The notes: generated by a model from the letters alone, not told the origin. DNA of 64,000 nt from Rhizocola hellebori (GCF_016862955.1 NZ_BONY01000032.1:43827-107826), one strand, 5' to 3'. Shown: positions 17,229 through 25,615, counted from the stretch's first letter. Made by a program: numbers and translations.

Positions 17229-18944
17229 ATGACCGAGCTGCGCAGCGACGCCTGGTACGCCACTGGCGGCCGCAACGCCTACATCCATCGCGCCTGGATG
17301 CGCCGGGGCCTGCCCGACTCCGCTTTCCAGGGCCGGCCACAGATCGCGATCGCCAACACCGCCTCCGATCTGGCCCCGTGCAACAGCCACCTCAACGAGG
17401 TCGCCGAGCACGTCAAGCGCGGCGTTTGGGAGGCGGGCGGCGTCCCGCACAACCTGCCGGTGGTGTCCATCGGCGAGACCCAGGTGCGGCCGACCGCGAT
17501 GCTGTGGCGCAACATGGCCGCGATGGCCATCGAGGAAATGTTGCGCGCCAACCCGATTGACGCGGTCGTCCTGCTCGGTGGCTGCGACAAGACCATCCCC
17601 TCGCTGCTGATGGCGGCCGCCTCGGTCGACCTGCCCGCACTGGTGGTGCCCGGTGGTCCCATGCTGACGGGCACCTTCCGGGGCGCGCCCTTGGGTTGCG
17701 GCACCGATGTTTGGCGGCTGTCCGAAGAGGTTCGGGCGGGAAGCCTGCCGGAGCAAGCGTTTCTGCAGTCCGATTCCTCGATGATCCGCAGCCGGGGTCA
17801 CTGCAACACCATGGGCACCGCCTCCACGATGGGCCTGCTCGCCGAATCGCTTGGCATGACCTTGCCCGGAAGCTCTGGGATCCCCGCCGCGGACAGCCGG
17901 CTGCTGACCCGGGCCCACGAGGCCGGGCGAGTGATCGTCGATATGGTCGCCCGCGATCTGCGGCCGAGCCAGGTGATCACCACCGGGTCGTTCCACAACG
18001 CAATCGTGGCGCTCGCCGCGATCGGCGGCTCCACCAATGCGGTGGTGCATCTACTGGCCCTGGCCGGGCGGCTCAACGTGCCGCTGACGCTCGACGACTT
18101 CGATCGGGTCGGCGCAGACGTGCCGCTCCTGGTCGACCTGCAGCCCGCGGGCAGATTCCTCATGGAAGACCTTTACCGCGCGGGCGGGCTGGCGGCTGTG
18201 CTGCGCCAGGTTGTCGATCTGCTCGACCACGATGCGGTGACCGTGCTCGGCGCGCCATTGGTCGATTCGCTGGCCGACGCCGAGATCTGGGACAGGGAAG
18301 TGATCCGCCTTCGCGACGAGCCGCTGCAGCCGAAGGCGGGCATCGCGGTGCTGCGTGGCAACCTGGCCCCCAACGGCGCGATCATCAAGCCGGCCGCCGC
18401 TTCTGCGCACCTGCTGCGCCACCGCGGCCGTGCCGTGGTCTTCGACTCGATCGAAGACTTCCATGCCCGCATCGACGACCCCGACCTCGAGGTGGATGCC
18501 GACTCGGTGCTGGTGCTGCGCGGGTGCGGTCCCAAGGGCTATCCCGGCATGCCCGAGGTCTCCAATATGCCGCTACCCACCAAGCTGCTCAAACAGGGCG
18601 TGCGCGATGTGGTCCGGGTCTGCGATGGACGGATGAGCGGCACCGCCTATGGCACCGTGGTGCTGCATGTCGCGCCCGAGGCCGCCGCCGGGGGTCCGCT
18701 CGACAAGGTCCAAACCGGAGACTGGATCATTCTCGATGTCGGGGCCCGCCGTCTCGACATCGATCTGCCTCAGCAGGATCTCGATGCCCGTGAGCCGTCG
18801 CAGGCGATGCGCGACCGCTTGGCCACACCGCGCCGGGGCTGGGAATGGCTTTACGTCAACACGGTGATGGGGGCCGACACCGGCGCCGATTGCGACTTCC
18901 TCATCGGCTCCAGCGGCAACCGGGTCTCGCGCGAGTCGCATTGA
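17229..18944 (+). CDS. IlvD/Edd family sugar-acid dehydratase
   Basis: A 571-residue dehydratase with the three cysteine motifs of the iron-sulfur cluster: LAPCNSHLNE, LLGGCDKTIPS and SRGHCNTMGTAS. It also has the family sequence GGSTNAVVHLLALAGR and the C-terminal VCDGRMSGTAYGTVVLHV. The family includes dihydroxy-acid dehydratase (isoleucine/valine synthesis) and aldonate dehydratases. The IclR gene and sugar dehydrogenase next door favour an aldonic acid such as arabonate, xylonate or galactonate. ATG 17229 is preceded by GGAAGAAG; in-frame upstream sequence is antisense to the IclR gene and is excluded. Confidence 0.88.
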   Translation: MTELRSDAWYATGGRNAYIHRAWMRRGLPDSAFQGRPQIAIANTASDLAPCNSHLNEVAEHVKRGVWEAGGVPHNLPVVSIGETQVRPTAMLWRNMAAMAIEEMLRANPIDAVVLLGGCDKTIPSLLMAAASVDLPALVVPGGPMLTGTFRGAPLGCGTDVWRLSEEVRAGSLPEQAFLQSDSSMIRSRGHCNTMGTASTMGLLAESLGMTLPGSSGIPAADSRLLTRAHEAGRVIVDMVARDLRPSQVITTGSFHNAIVALAAIGGSTNAVVHLLALAGRLNVPLTLDDFDRVGADVPLLVDLQPAGRFLMEDLYRAGGLAAVLRQVVDLLDHDAVTVLGAPLVDSLADAEIWDREVIRLRDEPLQPKAGIAVLRGNLAPNGAIIKPAAASAHLLRHRGRAVVFDSIEDFHARIDDPDLEVDADSVLVLRGCGPKGYPGMPEVSNMPLPTKLLKQGVRDVVRVCDGRMSGTAYGTVVLHVAPEAAAGGPLDKVQTGDWIILDVGARRLDIDLPQQDLDAREPSQAMRDRLATPRRGWEWLYVNTVMGADTGADCDFLIGSSGNRVSRESH

Positions 18945-18995
18945 CCCAACCTCGGTGACCGCCCGGCCGTGTACCACACGAGAACGGGAGGTCCT

Positions 18996-19505
18996 GTGGA
19001 TCCTTATGAGGGGTTCCGCGAATTCGTGCTGGCTCGCGGGCCGGCTCTGTCGCGGGCCGCGTACCTGCTGACCGGTAACCGGACCCAGGCCGAGGAACTG
19101 GTCCAGGCGGCGCTGGTGAAGGCCGCGGTGCGCTGGCGGCGCCTCTCTACCGGGGGCAATCCGGAGGCCTACGTCCGCAAGATCATGGTGAATGACCACA
19201 TCAGCTGGTGGCGCAGGTTCGCCCGGCGCGAGCTGCCCGAGACCAGCGCCCGCGAGCAGGCCGTGCACGATCAGTCCGACCGCACTGCGCAGCGGATCGA
19301 CCTCGCCGCCGCGCTGGCGAAGCTCCCGGCGCGACAGCGTGCGGTCATCGTGCTGCGGTTCTACCAGGATCTGTCCGAAGCGGAAACAGCCGCAGCCATG
19401 GGTTGCGCCGTCGGTACGGTGAAAAGCCAGACCTCCGACGCCTTGGCCAAGTTGCGCCGCCTCATCCACACCGGGGCGGACGAGACCGTGGAGGTCGGGA
19501 AATGA
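18996..19505 (+). CDS. SigE-family ECF RNA polymerase sigma factor
   Basis: A 169-residue ECF sigma of the actinobacterial SigE (SigE70) family. Region 2 reads FREFVLARGPALSRAAYLLTGNRTQAEELVQAALVKAAVRW, and region 4 reads LPARQRAVIVLRFYQDLSEAETAAAMGCAVGTVKSQTSDALAKLR. GTG 18996 has GGGAGG five bases upstream and gives the usual family N-terminus; GTG 18969 would add nine residues. Its stop overlaps the next gene's ATG (ATGA), so the downstream membrane protein is very likely its partner. Confidence 0.9.
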   Translation: MDPYEGFREFVLARGPALSRAAYLLTGNRTQAEELVQAALVKAAVRWRRLSTGGNPEAYVRKIMVNDHISWWRRFARRELPETSAREQAVHDQSDRTAQRIDLAAALAKLPARQRAVIVLRFYQDLSEAETAAAMGCAVGTVKSQTSDALAKLRRLIHTGADETVEVGK

Positions 19506-20620
19506 ATCTGCATGAAGAGCTGGCCCAGCTGGCCAGGTCCGCTCCCCCGGTCGCCGAGGTCGACCTGCTCATCCGCCGGGCCCGTCACACCAAGGCAAAG
19601 CGCGCCATAGCCGCGCCACTGGCCGTCGTGCTCGTGACGCTGGTGGTCTTCCTGCCGAATTGGTCATCGCAGGGCGCGCAGCCGGTTCAGCCGACCGAAA
19701 CCAGGTCGTTTCTCGTCTTGCGGAACGACGGGCCGATCGCCAGCTTCCCCGCGCTGAACGCCCTTTTGGTCAGCCGCGCCCTGGCCCTGGGCTTGATCAG
19801 CCCGCACGTTTCGCTCATAGATTCCCGAACTGTCGAGCTGAGCGTGACCGGGCTGCCCGCGGAGCGGTTGCTGCGAGCCGTCGCGCAGTCGCACCGCCTT
19901 CATGTACGCAAGGTGCTGAGCCTCACCGGCGGAAAGCCTGATGGCCCACTCAGGTTCGGGCCCGCCTCGACGCTCGATGCGGTCATCGCGAAGCTGGGTG
20001 AGGCCTATCAGGTGGCACTGAACATTCAGGATCCAAGCCACCTTGACGCCGGCGACGGCGCAAAACTGGCAGTCTTCGGCGAGCTCACCCCGGCGGAGGT
20101 GGAGGTGCTTCCGGCACAGATGCAGTTCAACGTGCCCGACGTGACGTGCGCTCAGCTGTTCGCTCGGCCGACCTCTCAAGGCACTCCACTCGACCAGCGA
20201 TTCACGACCTGCCAGGGCGAGACCAAGTTCCTGCTCGATGGTGCCAAGCTGACCAATGACGACGTCGCTTCCGCGCAGGGCTCCGTCGATCAGAGCATTG
20301 GCACGGGGTTCGTCGACATGCAGCTCACGCCGGCGGGCCGGGTCAAGCTGACCGAGCTGAGCACTGAGGCCTACCAAAACTCCGGTCCCACCAAGTGCGA
20401 CGCCAGCGCTCAAGGCGATCAGGAAAGATGCCTGATCGGGCTCTCGCTCGGGCCTCGCCTGCTCAGCGCTCCAGAGGTGCAGGGCATCCTGAGCTCTAAT
20501 CTTCCGCTTTTCGCCGGCGGCAACGTCACCCGTGAGCAGATGATCGCGCTCGCCACGGCGGTCTCGGCCAAGGACGCCGCGCTTGCCTTGACCGTGGTCG
20601 AGGTGCGCGGGGGCGCCTAA
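19502..20620 (+). CDS. Single-pass membrane protein with SecD P1-head-like domain, putative anti-sigma partner
   Basis: A 372-residue protein. Residues 1-32 are a cytoplasmic helix with the look of short SigE-partner anti-sigma domains (NLHEELAQLARSAPPVAEVDLLI). A membrane segment follows (about 35-53), then an extracellular part of about 310 residues. The latter resembles the P1 head of SecD: LLDGAKLTNDDVASAQGSVDQ, GFVDMQLTPAGRVKLTELS, LLSAPEVQGILSSNLPLFAGGNVTREQMIALA. No SecD membrane helices follow, so it is not a translocase. Coupling to the ECF gene suggests the SecD-like head is a sensor. The 3' end overlaps the convergent ATPase gene by 4 bases. Confidence 0.75.
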   Translation: MNLHEELAQLARSAPPVAEVDLLIRRARHTKAKRAIAAPLAVVLVTLVVFLPNWSSQGAQPVQPTETRSFLVLRNDGPIASFPALNALLVSRALALGLISPHVSLIDSRTVELSVTGLPAERLLRAVAQSHRLHVRKVLSLTGGKPDGPLRFGPASTLDAVIAKLGEAYQVALNIQDPSHLDAGDGAKLAVFGELTPAEVEVLPAQMQFNVPDVTCAQLFARPTSQGTPLDQRFTTCQGETKFLLDGAKLTNDDVASAQGSVDQSIGTGFVDMQLTPAGRVKLTELSTEAYQNSGPTKCDASAQGDQERCLIGLSLGPRLLSAPEVQGILSSNLPLFAGGNVTREQMIALATAVSAKDAALALTVVEVRGGA

Positions 20621-20997
20621 CGCGACACTGACAGCCGGGCGGTGTTCCGACCCGGGCCTGCTTCGATGTGCACCTCGTCGCACAGCTCTTGAACGATGTG
20701 CAGACCGCGACCCGCGTCGGGGTCGTCGGGCGCTGCCTGTGGGCCGATCGCCGGACGCGGCAGGCGGCCATGGTCGGTCACCTCGCAGGTGATGCTCTGC
20801 TCATCGGACCAGACGCGCAGCACTCCGCCGAGGCAGGTGTGCCGCAAGGTGTTGGTGACCAGTTCATTGACAGCCAGCTTGAGCCGGGCGCTCTGGTCGG
20901 CCGTGCTGCCTGCCAGCGCTGTCTGACGATCCAGGAACCGCCGCAACTGCGCTAGATCATCTGGGCTGGCGTAGGTCATCGCTGCGGTGTGTGGCAT
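20617..20997 (-). CDS. RsbW-like serine kinase/anti-sigma regulatory ATPase
   Basis: A 126-residue GHKL ATPase. The N-box is LAVNELVTNTLRH, the G1 box is VTDHGRLPRP, and the G2 box is GRGLHIVQELCDEVHIE. Such small proteins bind and phosphorylate anti-anti-sigma partners or act as regulatory kinases in actinobacterial development and stress. ATG 20997 is chosen because GGAGG lies 8 bases upstream; ATG 21003 is too close to it. No STAS partner is visible in the window. Confidence 0.85.
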   Translation of the reverse strand: MPHTAAMTYASPDDLAQLRRFLDRQTALAGSTADQSARLKLAVNELVTNTLRHTCLGGVLRVWSDEQSITCEVTDHGRLPRPAIGPQAAPDDPDAGRGLHIVQELCDEVHIEAGPGRNTARLSVSR

Positions 20998-21094
20998 GCC
21001 CATCCCCTCCTTTGGTGTCGGAGTCCGAGCCTCCTTCCTGTTGTGCCCAGGATCCGCGGGTCTATTCGGGGTGCGGCGTGGCAATGTTGTGGGC

Positions 21095-21949
21095 ATGGCC
21101 TCCAGTCGCGATGTCGGCCTCTTCGGGCCCGGTTCGGTGACCTGGCGTGTGCATGCCGAGCCGGTGCTGATGGTGGCCGGCCTCAGATCGCTTTTTCTGC
21201 AATCGCTGCACCCCCGCGCGGTCGCCGGCGTGGTGCAGAATTCCGGCTACCAAGCAGATCCTTGGGGCCGTTTATTGCGTACGATTAACTACGTTGCAAC
21301 AGTGGTCTACGGCACCACGGCACAGGCACGCGCGGCCGGACGCCGGGTCAGGTCCATCCATGCCGCACTGACCGCCACCGATCCACGCACCGGCGAGCTG
21401 TTCCGCATCGACGAGCCTGACCTTTTGCGATGGGTCCACGTCACCGAGGTGGAATCATTCCTCGACACCGCGAAGCGGGCCGGTGTGGCGCTTACCGAGT
21501 CCGAAGTGGACGGTTACTACACCGAGCAGCTGCGAGCGGCCGAGCTGGTCGGCCTGGACCCCTCATCGGTGCCGGCGACCGCCGCCGAGGTCGACGCCTA
21601 CTACCGACACGTCCGGCCGGAGCTGGCGATGACCGCTGACGCGGCCAAAACGCTCGCCTTCCTCGCTGTTCCGCCACTGCCGTGGCGACTCGGGCTCACC
21701 CCTGCCCGTCTGATCTACACCGGTGTCGCCGCCACCTCTTTCGGTCTGCAGCCGCCGTGGGCGCGCCGCCTTTACGGCCTGCCCGGCCTTCCAAGCACCG
21801 ATCTTTCGGCCTCCCTCTCCGCCCGTGCCCTGCGCACGTTGCTCAACGCGTTGCCCCGTCGCTACTTCGAAGGCCCGATCTACAAGTCGGCCATGGCCAG
21901 AGCCGGGCGGGCCGCGTCGATTGACAGCTCAGGCACAGCTAGCGCATAG
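21095..21949 (+). CDS. Oxygenase MpaB family protein (DUF2236)
   Basis: A 284-residue protein of the DUF2236/MpaB family. It opens with GLFGPGSVTWRVHAEPVLMVAGLRSLFLQSLHPRAVAGV; the conserved His in LHPRAVAGV and the WVHVTEVESFL segment are family marks. Family members include heme proteins that cleave polyisoprenoid or terpenoid chains (Lcp rubber oxygenase, fungal MpaB), but most actinobacterial paralogues are untested. ATG 21095 was chosen because it matches the family start; the longer frame has no ribosome site. It appears to stand alone. Confidence 0.8.
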   Translation: MASSRDVGLFGPGSVTWRVHAEPVLMVAGLRSLFLQSLHPRAVAGVVQNSGYQADPWGRLLRTINYVATVVYGTTAQARAAGRRVRSIHAALTATDPRTGELFRIDEPDLLRWVHVTEVESFLDTAKRAGVALTESEVDGYYTEQLRAAELVGLDPSSVPATAAEVDAYYRHVRPELAMTADAAKTLAFLAVPPLPWRLGLTPARLIYTGVAATSFGLQPPWARRLYGLPGLPSTDLSASLSARALRTLLNALPRRYFEGPIYKSAMARAGRAASIDSSGTASA

Positions 21950-22017
21950 GCTGCGGCTACCCCCGGCAAATACGGTCGCCCACATCAGGCACCGACGATG
22001 GTTGGGGAGCGAAAGAA

Positions 22018-22872
22018 ATGGAACACGACCACGAGGGCCAGCGCGTCAGCCGGAGAACACTCGTCCGCGGACTGAGCCTGCTGAGCCTGGGCGGTGTGCT
22101 GGCGGCCTGCGCCAAGGAAACCGAGGGCACACCCACCGCGACAGCGCCAGCCACCGGGACGACCGGCTCGGACCTGTTCGCCGGTCTCGCCGCGTGCGCG
22201 CTGACGCTGGAAACCACCCAGGGTCCCTACTATTTCGACGCGGACAAGGTGCGCAGCGACATCCGCGAAGACCGAGCGGGCAAACGTTTGCGGGTGGCCA
22301 TCAAGGTCCAGGACAGCGAAACCTGTGCCCCGGTACCAAATGCGGTGGTAGAAATCTGGCATTGTGACGCCGACGGTCTCTACTCGGGCGCCGAAGCGCA
22401 ATCCACCGGCGGCGGGGGCGGCCCGGGCGGCGGCGCCCCTCCCGGCGGCGGCGGGCCTGGCGGCACCCCGCCCAGCGGCGGGCCGGGCCCGGGCGGCGGC
22501 AACGGCGGCATAGCCGATCTCGTGCCCACCGACGACAAGCGTTACCTACGCGGGGCTCAGGTCACCAACGGGGAAGGCGTGGTCGAATTCACCACCGTCT
22601 GGCCCGGCTGGTACCGGGGGCGGACAGTGCACATCCACGCCATGGTTCACGTGAGCAACAATCGCGTCCTCACCACCCAGATGATGTTCGACGAAGCGCT
22701 CAACACGAAGGTCTTCGCCGACAAGCCCTACTCGGCCCACACCGGCCGGGACACCTTCAACAACAACGACTCCATCTTCAAGGACAGCATGCTGGCGAAG
22801 GTCACCGAGGACGGCGACGGTTACCTGAGCGCGATGGTCTTCGGCGCCGACTCGGACAAGGACGGCGCCTGA
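22018..22872 (+). CDS. Tat-exported lipoprotein, intradiol ring-cleavage dioxygenase-like
   Basis: A 284-residue protein with a twin-arginine signal (VSRRTLVRGL) and a lipobox (VLAAC, Cys31), so it should sit folded on the outer face of the membrane. The intradiol dioxygenase fold is seen from about 60: TTQGPYYFDADKVRSDIRED, VPNAVVEIWHCDADGLYSG, and WPGWYRGRTVHIHAMVH. Candidate Fe(III) ligands are Tyr121, Tyr199, His205 and His207. An unusual Gly/Pro-rich insert of about 35 residues (130-164) interrupts it. Cytoplasmic relatives cleave catechols; extracellular ones may act on lignin-derived or humic aromatics. GGAGCGAAAG precedes ATG 22018. Confidence 0.88.
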   Translation: MEHDHEGQRVSRRTLVRGLSLLSLGGVLAACAKETEGTPTATAPATGTTGSDLFAGLAACALTLETTQGPYYFDADKVRSDIREDRAGKRLRVAIKVQDSETCAPVPNAVVEIWHCDADGLYSGAEAQSTGGGGGPGGGAPPGGGGPGGTPPSGGPGPGGGNGGIADLVPTDDKRYLRGAQVTNGEGVVEFTTVWPGWYRGRTVHIHAMVHVSNNRVLTTQMMFDEALNTKVFADKPYSAHTGRDTFNNNDSIFKDSMLAKVTEDGDGYLSAMVFGADSDKDGA

Positions 22873-22883
22873 CCCGACACACC

Positions 22884-22918
22884 AGCGTGGCCCCGGGCGC
22901 GATGCCCGGAGCCACGCT
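22884..22918. terminator. Bidirectional terminator between convergent dioxygenase and epoxide hydrolase genes
   Basis: The arms AGCGTGGC and GCCACGCT extend inward through CCGGGC/GCCCGG across one mismatch, with loop GCGAT. Placed between two converging genes. Confidence 0.75.
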
Positions 22919-22935
22919 GTCCCCCGATAGGTCAA

Positions 22936-24075
22936 TCAGCTCAGCTTCGAATAGAACTGCTGGATATCCGCGATCAGCAGGTCGGTCGCCTCGTGGGCGG
23001 CGTAGTGGCCACCGGCATCGTTGCCGCCCGGCGTCTTCAGGCCGGGATCGTAGGAGTTCCAGCTGACGATGTTGCTGTGATCGCGCTCGGCGAACCGGCG
23101 GATCGATTGGAAGTCGCCGGAGAACATCGCCAGCCCGGTGGCCACCGTCGTCGGCTCGGTCGGGTGTTGCTCAGCGTGCGCGTCCTCGTAGTAGAAGCGC
23201 GTCGAGGAGCCGGCCGTGCCGGTGAACCAATAGATGGCCACATTGGCGAGGATGAAATCCTTGTCCAGGCTTTCGCCGAGCAGCTGCGAATTCCAGGCGA
23301 GCAGGCCGATCGGCGAGTCGGCCAGCGCGAAGGCAAGCGTCTGCGGCTGCTGGCTGTGCAATTGGTTGAACGACATCTTGTTCTCGTAGAACCACTGCAG
23401 CTTGCCCAGCGCCGCCATGTCGGCCTCGGAGAGCCCTTCGAACTCCGAAGGATCGCCGGTCGGGAACGAGAACAGCTGCGTGACGTGGACGCCGATCACG
23501 TGCTCAGGATCGATGCGGCCGATCTCGGGCGCGATCATCGAACCGGCGTCGTTTCCCACCGCTCCATAGCGCTCATAACCCAGGCGGCTCATCAGCTCGG
23601 CCCAGGCGCGGGCGGTGCGGTACTTGTTCCAGCCCTTGCTCTTGGTCGGCCCGGAGAACCCGAAGCCTGGCAACGATGGAATCACCACGTGGAAGGCGGG
23701 CGCCTGCGGCGAGGCGGGCTCGGTCAGCGGCTCGATCGCCCGCAGGTACTCCACCACGGAGCCGGGCCAGCCGTGCGTGAGGATCAGCGGCGTGGCATCG
23801 GGCCGAGCGGACCGCACGTGGATGAAGTGGATGTCTTCGCCCTCGATCTCGGTGACGAACTGCGGGTAGGCGTTGAGCTTCGCCTCGAACGCGCGCCAAT
23901 CGAAGCCGTCAAGCCAATACGCCGCAAGCTCTTTGACGCGCTCGTTGGTCACCCCATAGGCGTCACCCACGCCCGGCAACTCGTTGGGCCAGATCACTCG
24001 GCTGAGCCGCTGGTTGAGGTCGTCGATGGCAGCTTGCTCGACCCGAACGGTGAAGGGGCGGATTTCGTTAGACAT
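22936..24075 (-). CDS. Epoxide hydrolase (microsomal-type, EHN domain)
   Basis: A 379-residue alpha/beta hydrolase with the N-terminal EHN domain (FTVRVEQAAIDDLNQRLSRVIWPNELPG). The oxyanion-hole motif HGWPGS is at 101-106, the proposed nucleophile is Asp176 in AVGNDAGSM, and the catalytic His is in GGHYAAHEATDLL. The lid holds two Tyr-containing stretches. It should open epoxides to diols, for detoxification or xenobiotic use. GGGAG lies upstream of ATG 24075. It is divergent from a TetR gene, and two palindromes lie in the 94-bp gap. Confidence 0.9.
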   Translation of the reverse strand: MSNEIRPFTVRVEQAAIDDLNQRLSRVIWPNELPGVGDAYGVTNERVKELAAYWLDGFDWRAFEAKLNAYPQFVTEIEGEDIHFIHVRSARPDATPLILTHGWPGSVVEYLRAIEPLTEPASPQAPAFHVVIPSLPGFGFSGPTKSKGWNKYRTARAWAELMSRLGYERYGAVGNDAGSMIAPEIGRIDPEHVIGVHVTQLFSFPTGDPSEFEGLSEADMAALGKLQWFYENKMSFNQLHSQQPQTLAFALADSPIGLLAWNSQLLGESLDKDFILANVAIYWFTGTAGSSTRFYYEDAHAEQHPTEPTTVATGLAMFSGDFQSIRRFAERDHSNIVSWNSYDPGLKTPGGNDAGGHYAAHEATDLLIADIQQFYSKLS

Positions 24076-24098
24076 CGGAGTTCTCCCTCGTGAATTTC

Positions 24099-24121
24099 AA
24101 ACGGAGTGTTTCGCTCCGTTT
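24099..24121. promoter_or_regulatory. TetR operator 1 upstream of the epoxide hydrolase
   Basis: The inverted repeat AAACGGAGTG-TTT-CGCTCCGTTT has one mismatch per arm. It lies between the divergent hydrolase and TetR genes, next to the hydrolase start. Confidence 0.7.
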
Positions 24122-24131
24122 CAACTTAACA

Positions 24132-24149
24132 GAGCGGAGCACTCCGCTC
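24132..24149. promoter_or_regulatory. TetR operator 2
   Basis: GAGCGGAG-CA-CTCCGCTC, perfect 8-bp arms sharing the CGGAG/CTCCG half-sites of operator 1. Its centre is about 30 bp, roughly three helical turns, from the centre of operator 1. Confidence 0.7.
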
Positions 24150-24169
24150 CAAGTGTTACGCTCAAAAAC

Positions 24170-24823
24170 ATGGAAAAACTTCCTGGGCGGCGCGGACAGG
24201 CCGTCCGAAACGACGCGATCATCCTCGAAGCGGCACGAAACGTCTTCCTCGAAGATCCGTCCGCGCCCATCGCCGCGGTCGCCGAACGCGCCGGCGTCGG
24301 CTTCAGCGCCCTCTATCGCCGCTACGCCGGCAAGGAGCAGCTATTGCGCCAGCTGTGCCATGACGGGCTGAAAAGGTTCATTGCCGAAGCCGACACCGGG
24401 CTGGCCGACAGCGACGGATGGCGCGGCCTCACCGGCTTCATCGAGCGCATAGTCGACGCCGACGTGCACTCCCTCACCGTCAAGCTCGCCGGAACCTTCA
24501 CCCCCACCCCCGAGATGAACGAGGATGCCAAGCGCGCCAACAAGCTTGCGGTCACGCTGGTGAAGCGCGCCCACGAAAGCGGCCGGCTGCGCTCAGACGT
24601 CGTCCCCGACGATCTTGATCTCCTGCTTGAGGGGTGCGCCGCGATCCGCCTCCCCGACCCGGACCGCACCCGCCAACTCCGCAAGCGCTATCTCGCGCTG
24701 CTGATCAGAGGCCTGTCGGCCGACGACGCCAAACAGGAGCCCCTTCCGGGCCCAGCCCCGGACGCGCAGGAGCTGAACTGGCGCTGGACCCGCCGGCCCC
24801 AGGCGGGGACGGCGAAGCCGTAG
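24170..24823 (+). CDS. TetR family regulator, probable repressor of the epoxide hydrolase
   Basis: A 217-residue TetR regulator. The N-terminal helix-turn-helix reads IILEAARNVFLEDPSAPIAAVAERAGVGFSALYRRYAGKEQLLRQL, and a C-terminal ligand-binding domain follows. ATG 24170 is the domain start; the longer frame is antisense to the hydrolase gene. Divergent layout plus two shared palindromes predicts repression of the hydrolase and itself, relieved by an epoxide or aromatic ligand. The last codons and stop (AGTAKP) lie in a short duplication of the 3' end of the neighbouring cbiO gene. Confidence 0.88.
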   Translation: MEKLPGRRGQAVRNDAIILEAARNVFLEDPSAPIAAVAERAGVGFSALYRRYAGKEQLLRQLCHDGLKRFIAEADTGLADSDGWRGLTGFIERIVDADVHSLTVKLAGTFTPTPEMNEDAKRANKLAVTLVKRAHESGRLRSDVVPDDLDLLLEGCAAIRLPDPDRTRQLRKRYLALLIRGLSADDAKQEPLPGPAPDAQELNWRWTRRPQAGTAKP

Positions 24824-24893
24824 CTCCAGCCGATGCCTGACCTGCCAGCCTCAGACTGGGACGGCGAAACCGTAGGGAAGCTCCAGCCGATGC
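24806..24893. repeat. Direct repeat duplicating the 3' end of cbiO into the tetR tail
   Basis: Copy A (24806-24836) and copy B (24858-24893) match throughout except for one substitution and a 5-base deletion (GGAAG) in copy A. Copy B encodes the last residues of CbiO on the minus strand; copy A supplies the last codons and stop of the TetR gene on the plus strand. Confidence 0.75.
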
Positions 24894-25615
24894 TTGGCGA
24901 GCAGCTGGGTGTCGGCGAGGATCTCCAGGATTGGCCCGTCGGCGACGATGCGGCCCTCGTCGAGCACGACCGCGCGCTGACAAAGCTGTGCCGCGTAGGG
25001 CAGATCGTGGGTCACCATGAGCATGGTCACCGGCAGGCTCAGCAGGATCTCGGCCAGCTCCCGGCGGGCCTGCGGGTCTAGGTTGGACGACGGCTCGTCG
25101 AGCACGAGCAGCTCCGGCTTCATCGCCAGGACCGTCGCCACCGCGACCCGGCGTCGCTGCCCGAGCGAAAGATGGTGGGGCGCACGGTGTTTCACGTCGC
25201 TCATGCCCACCGCGGCCAGCGCCTCGTCCACCGCGGCGGCCAGCTCCTCGCCGCGCAGACCGAGGTTGGCCGGGCCGAAGGCGACATCTTCTCCCACCGT
25301 CGGGAGGAACAGCTGATCGTCGGGATCCTGGAAGACGAGACCGACCCGGCGGCGGATCTCGGCCAGGCCCGCCCGGTCTTTCGGCTCGATCTTCTTACCG
25401 CCCACCGCGACAGTGCCCCTGACACCGCGCATGTTCGCGGCTGAAGCCGGGGGCAGGATGCCGTTGAGGTGGAGGACGAGCGTGGTCTTCCCGGCACCGT
25501 TGGGGCCGAGGAGCGCGACCCGCTCCCCCGCCCCGATGTGCAGATCCACGCCTTGCAGCGCTTCATGTCCGTCGGGGTAGGAGTAGTGAAGGTCACTGAT
25601 TTCGAGCGCTTTCAC
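24851..25615 (-). CDS. cbiO: Cobalt/nickel ECF transporter ATP-binding protein
   Basis: A 254-residue ABC ATPase (EcfA type). Walker A is LLGPNGAGKTTL, the Q-loop is VGLVFQDPDDQLF, the signature is HHLSLGQRRRVAVATVL, Walker B is LLVLDEPSSNLD, and the H-loop is MVTHDLPYA. It powers metal import with CbiQ and the CbiM substrate-binding component. The start is GTG 25615, overlapping the CbiQ stop; the longer frame reads back through cbiQ and is rejected. Last gene of the cbiM-cbiQ-cbiO operon. Confidence 0.93.
   Translation of the reverse strand: MKALEISDLHYSYPDGHEALQGVDLHIGAGERVALLGPNGAGKTTLVLHLNGILPPASAANMRGVRGTVAVGGKKIEPKDRAGLAEIRRRVGLVFQDPDDQLFLPTVGEDVAFGPANLGLRGEELAAAVDEALAAVGMSDVKHRAPHHLSLGQRRRVAVATVLAMKPELLVLDEPSSNLDPQARRELAEILLSLPVTMLMVTHDLPYAAQLCQRAVVLDEGRIVADGPILEILADTQLLAKHRLELPYGFAVPV

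Noticed and set aside
19502..20620. Genuine SecD translocase subunit
   Set aside because: It has only one membrane segment before the head domain and no SecD membrane domain or SecF neighbour.
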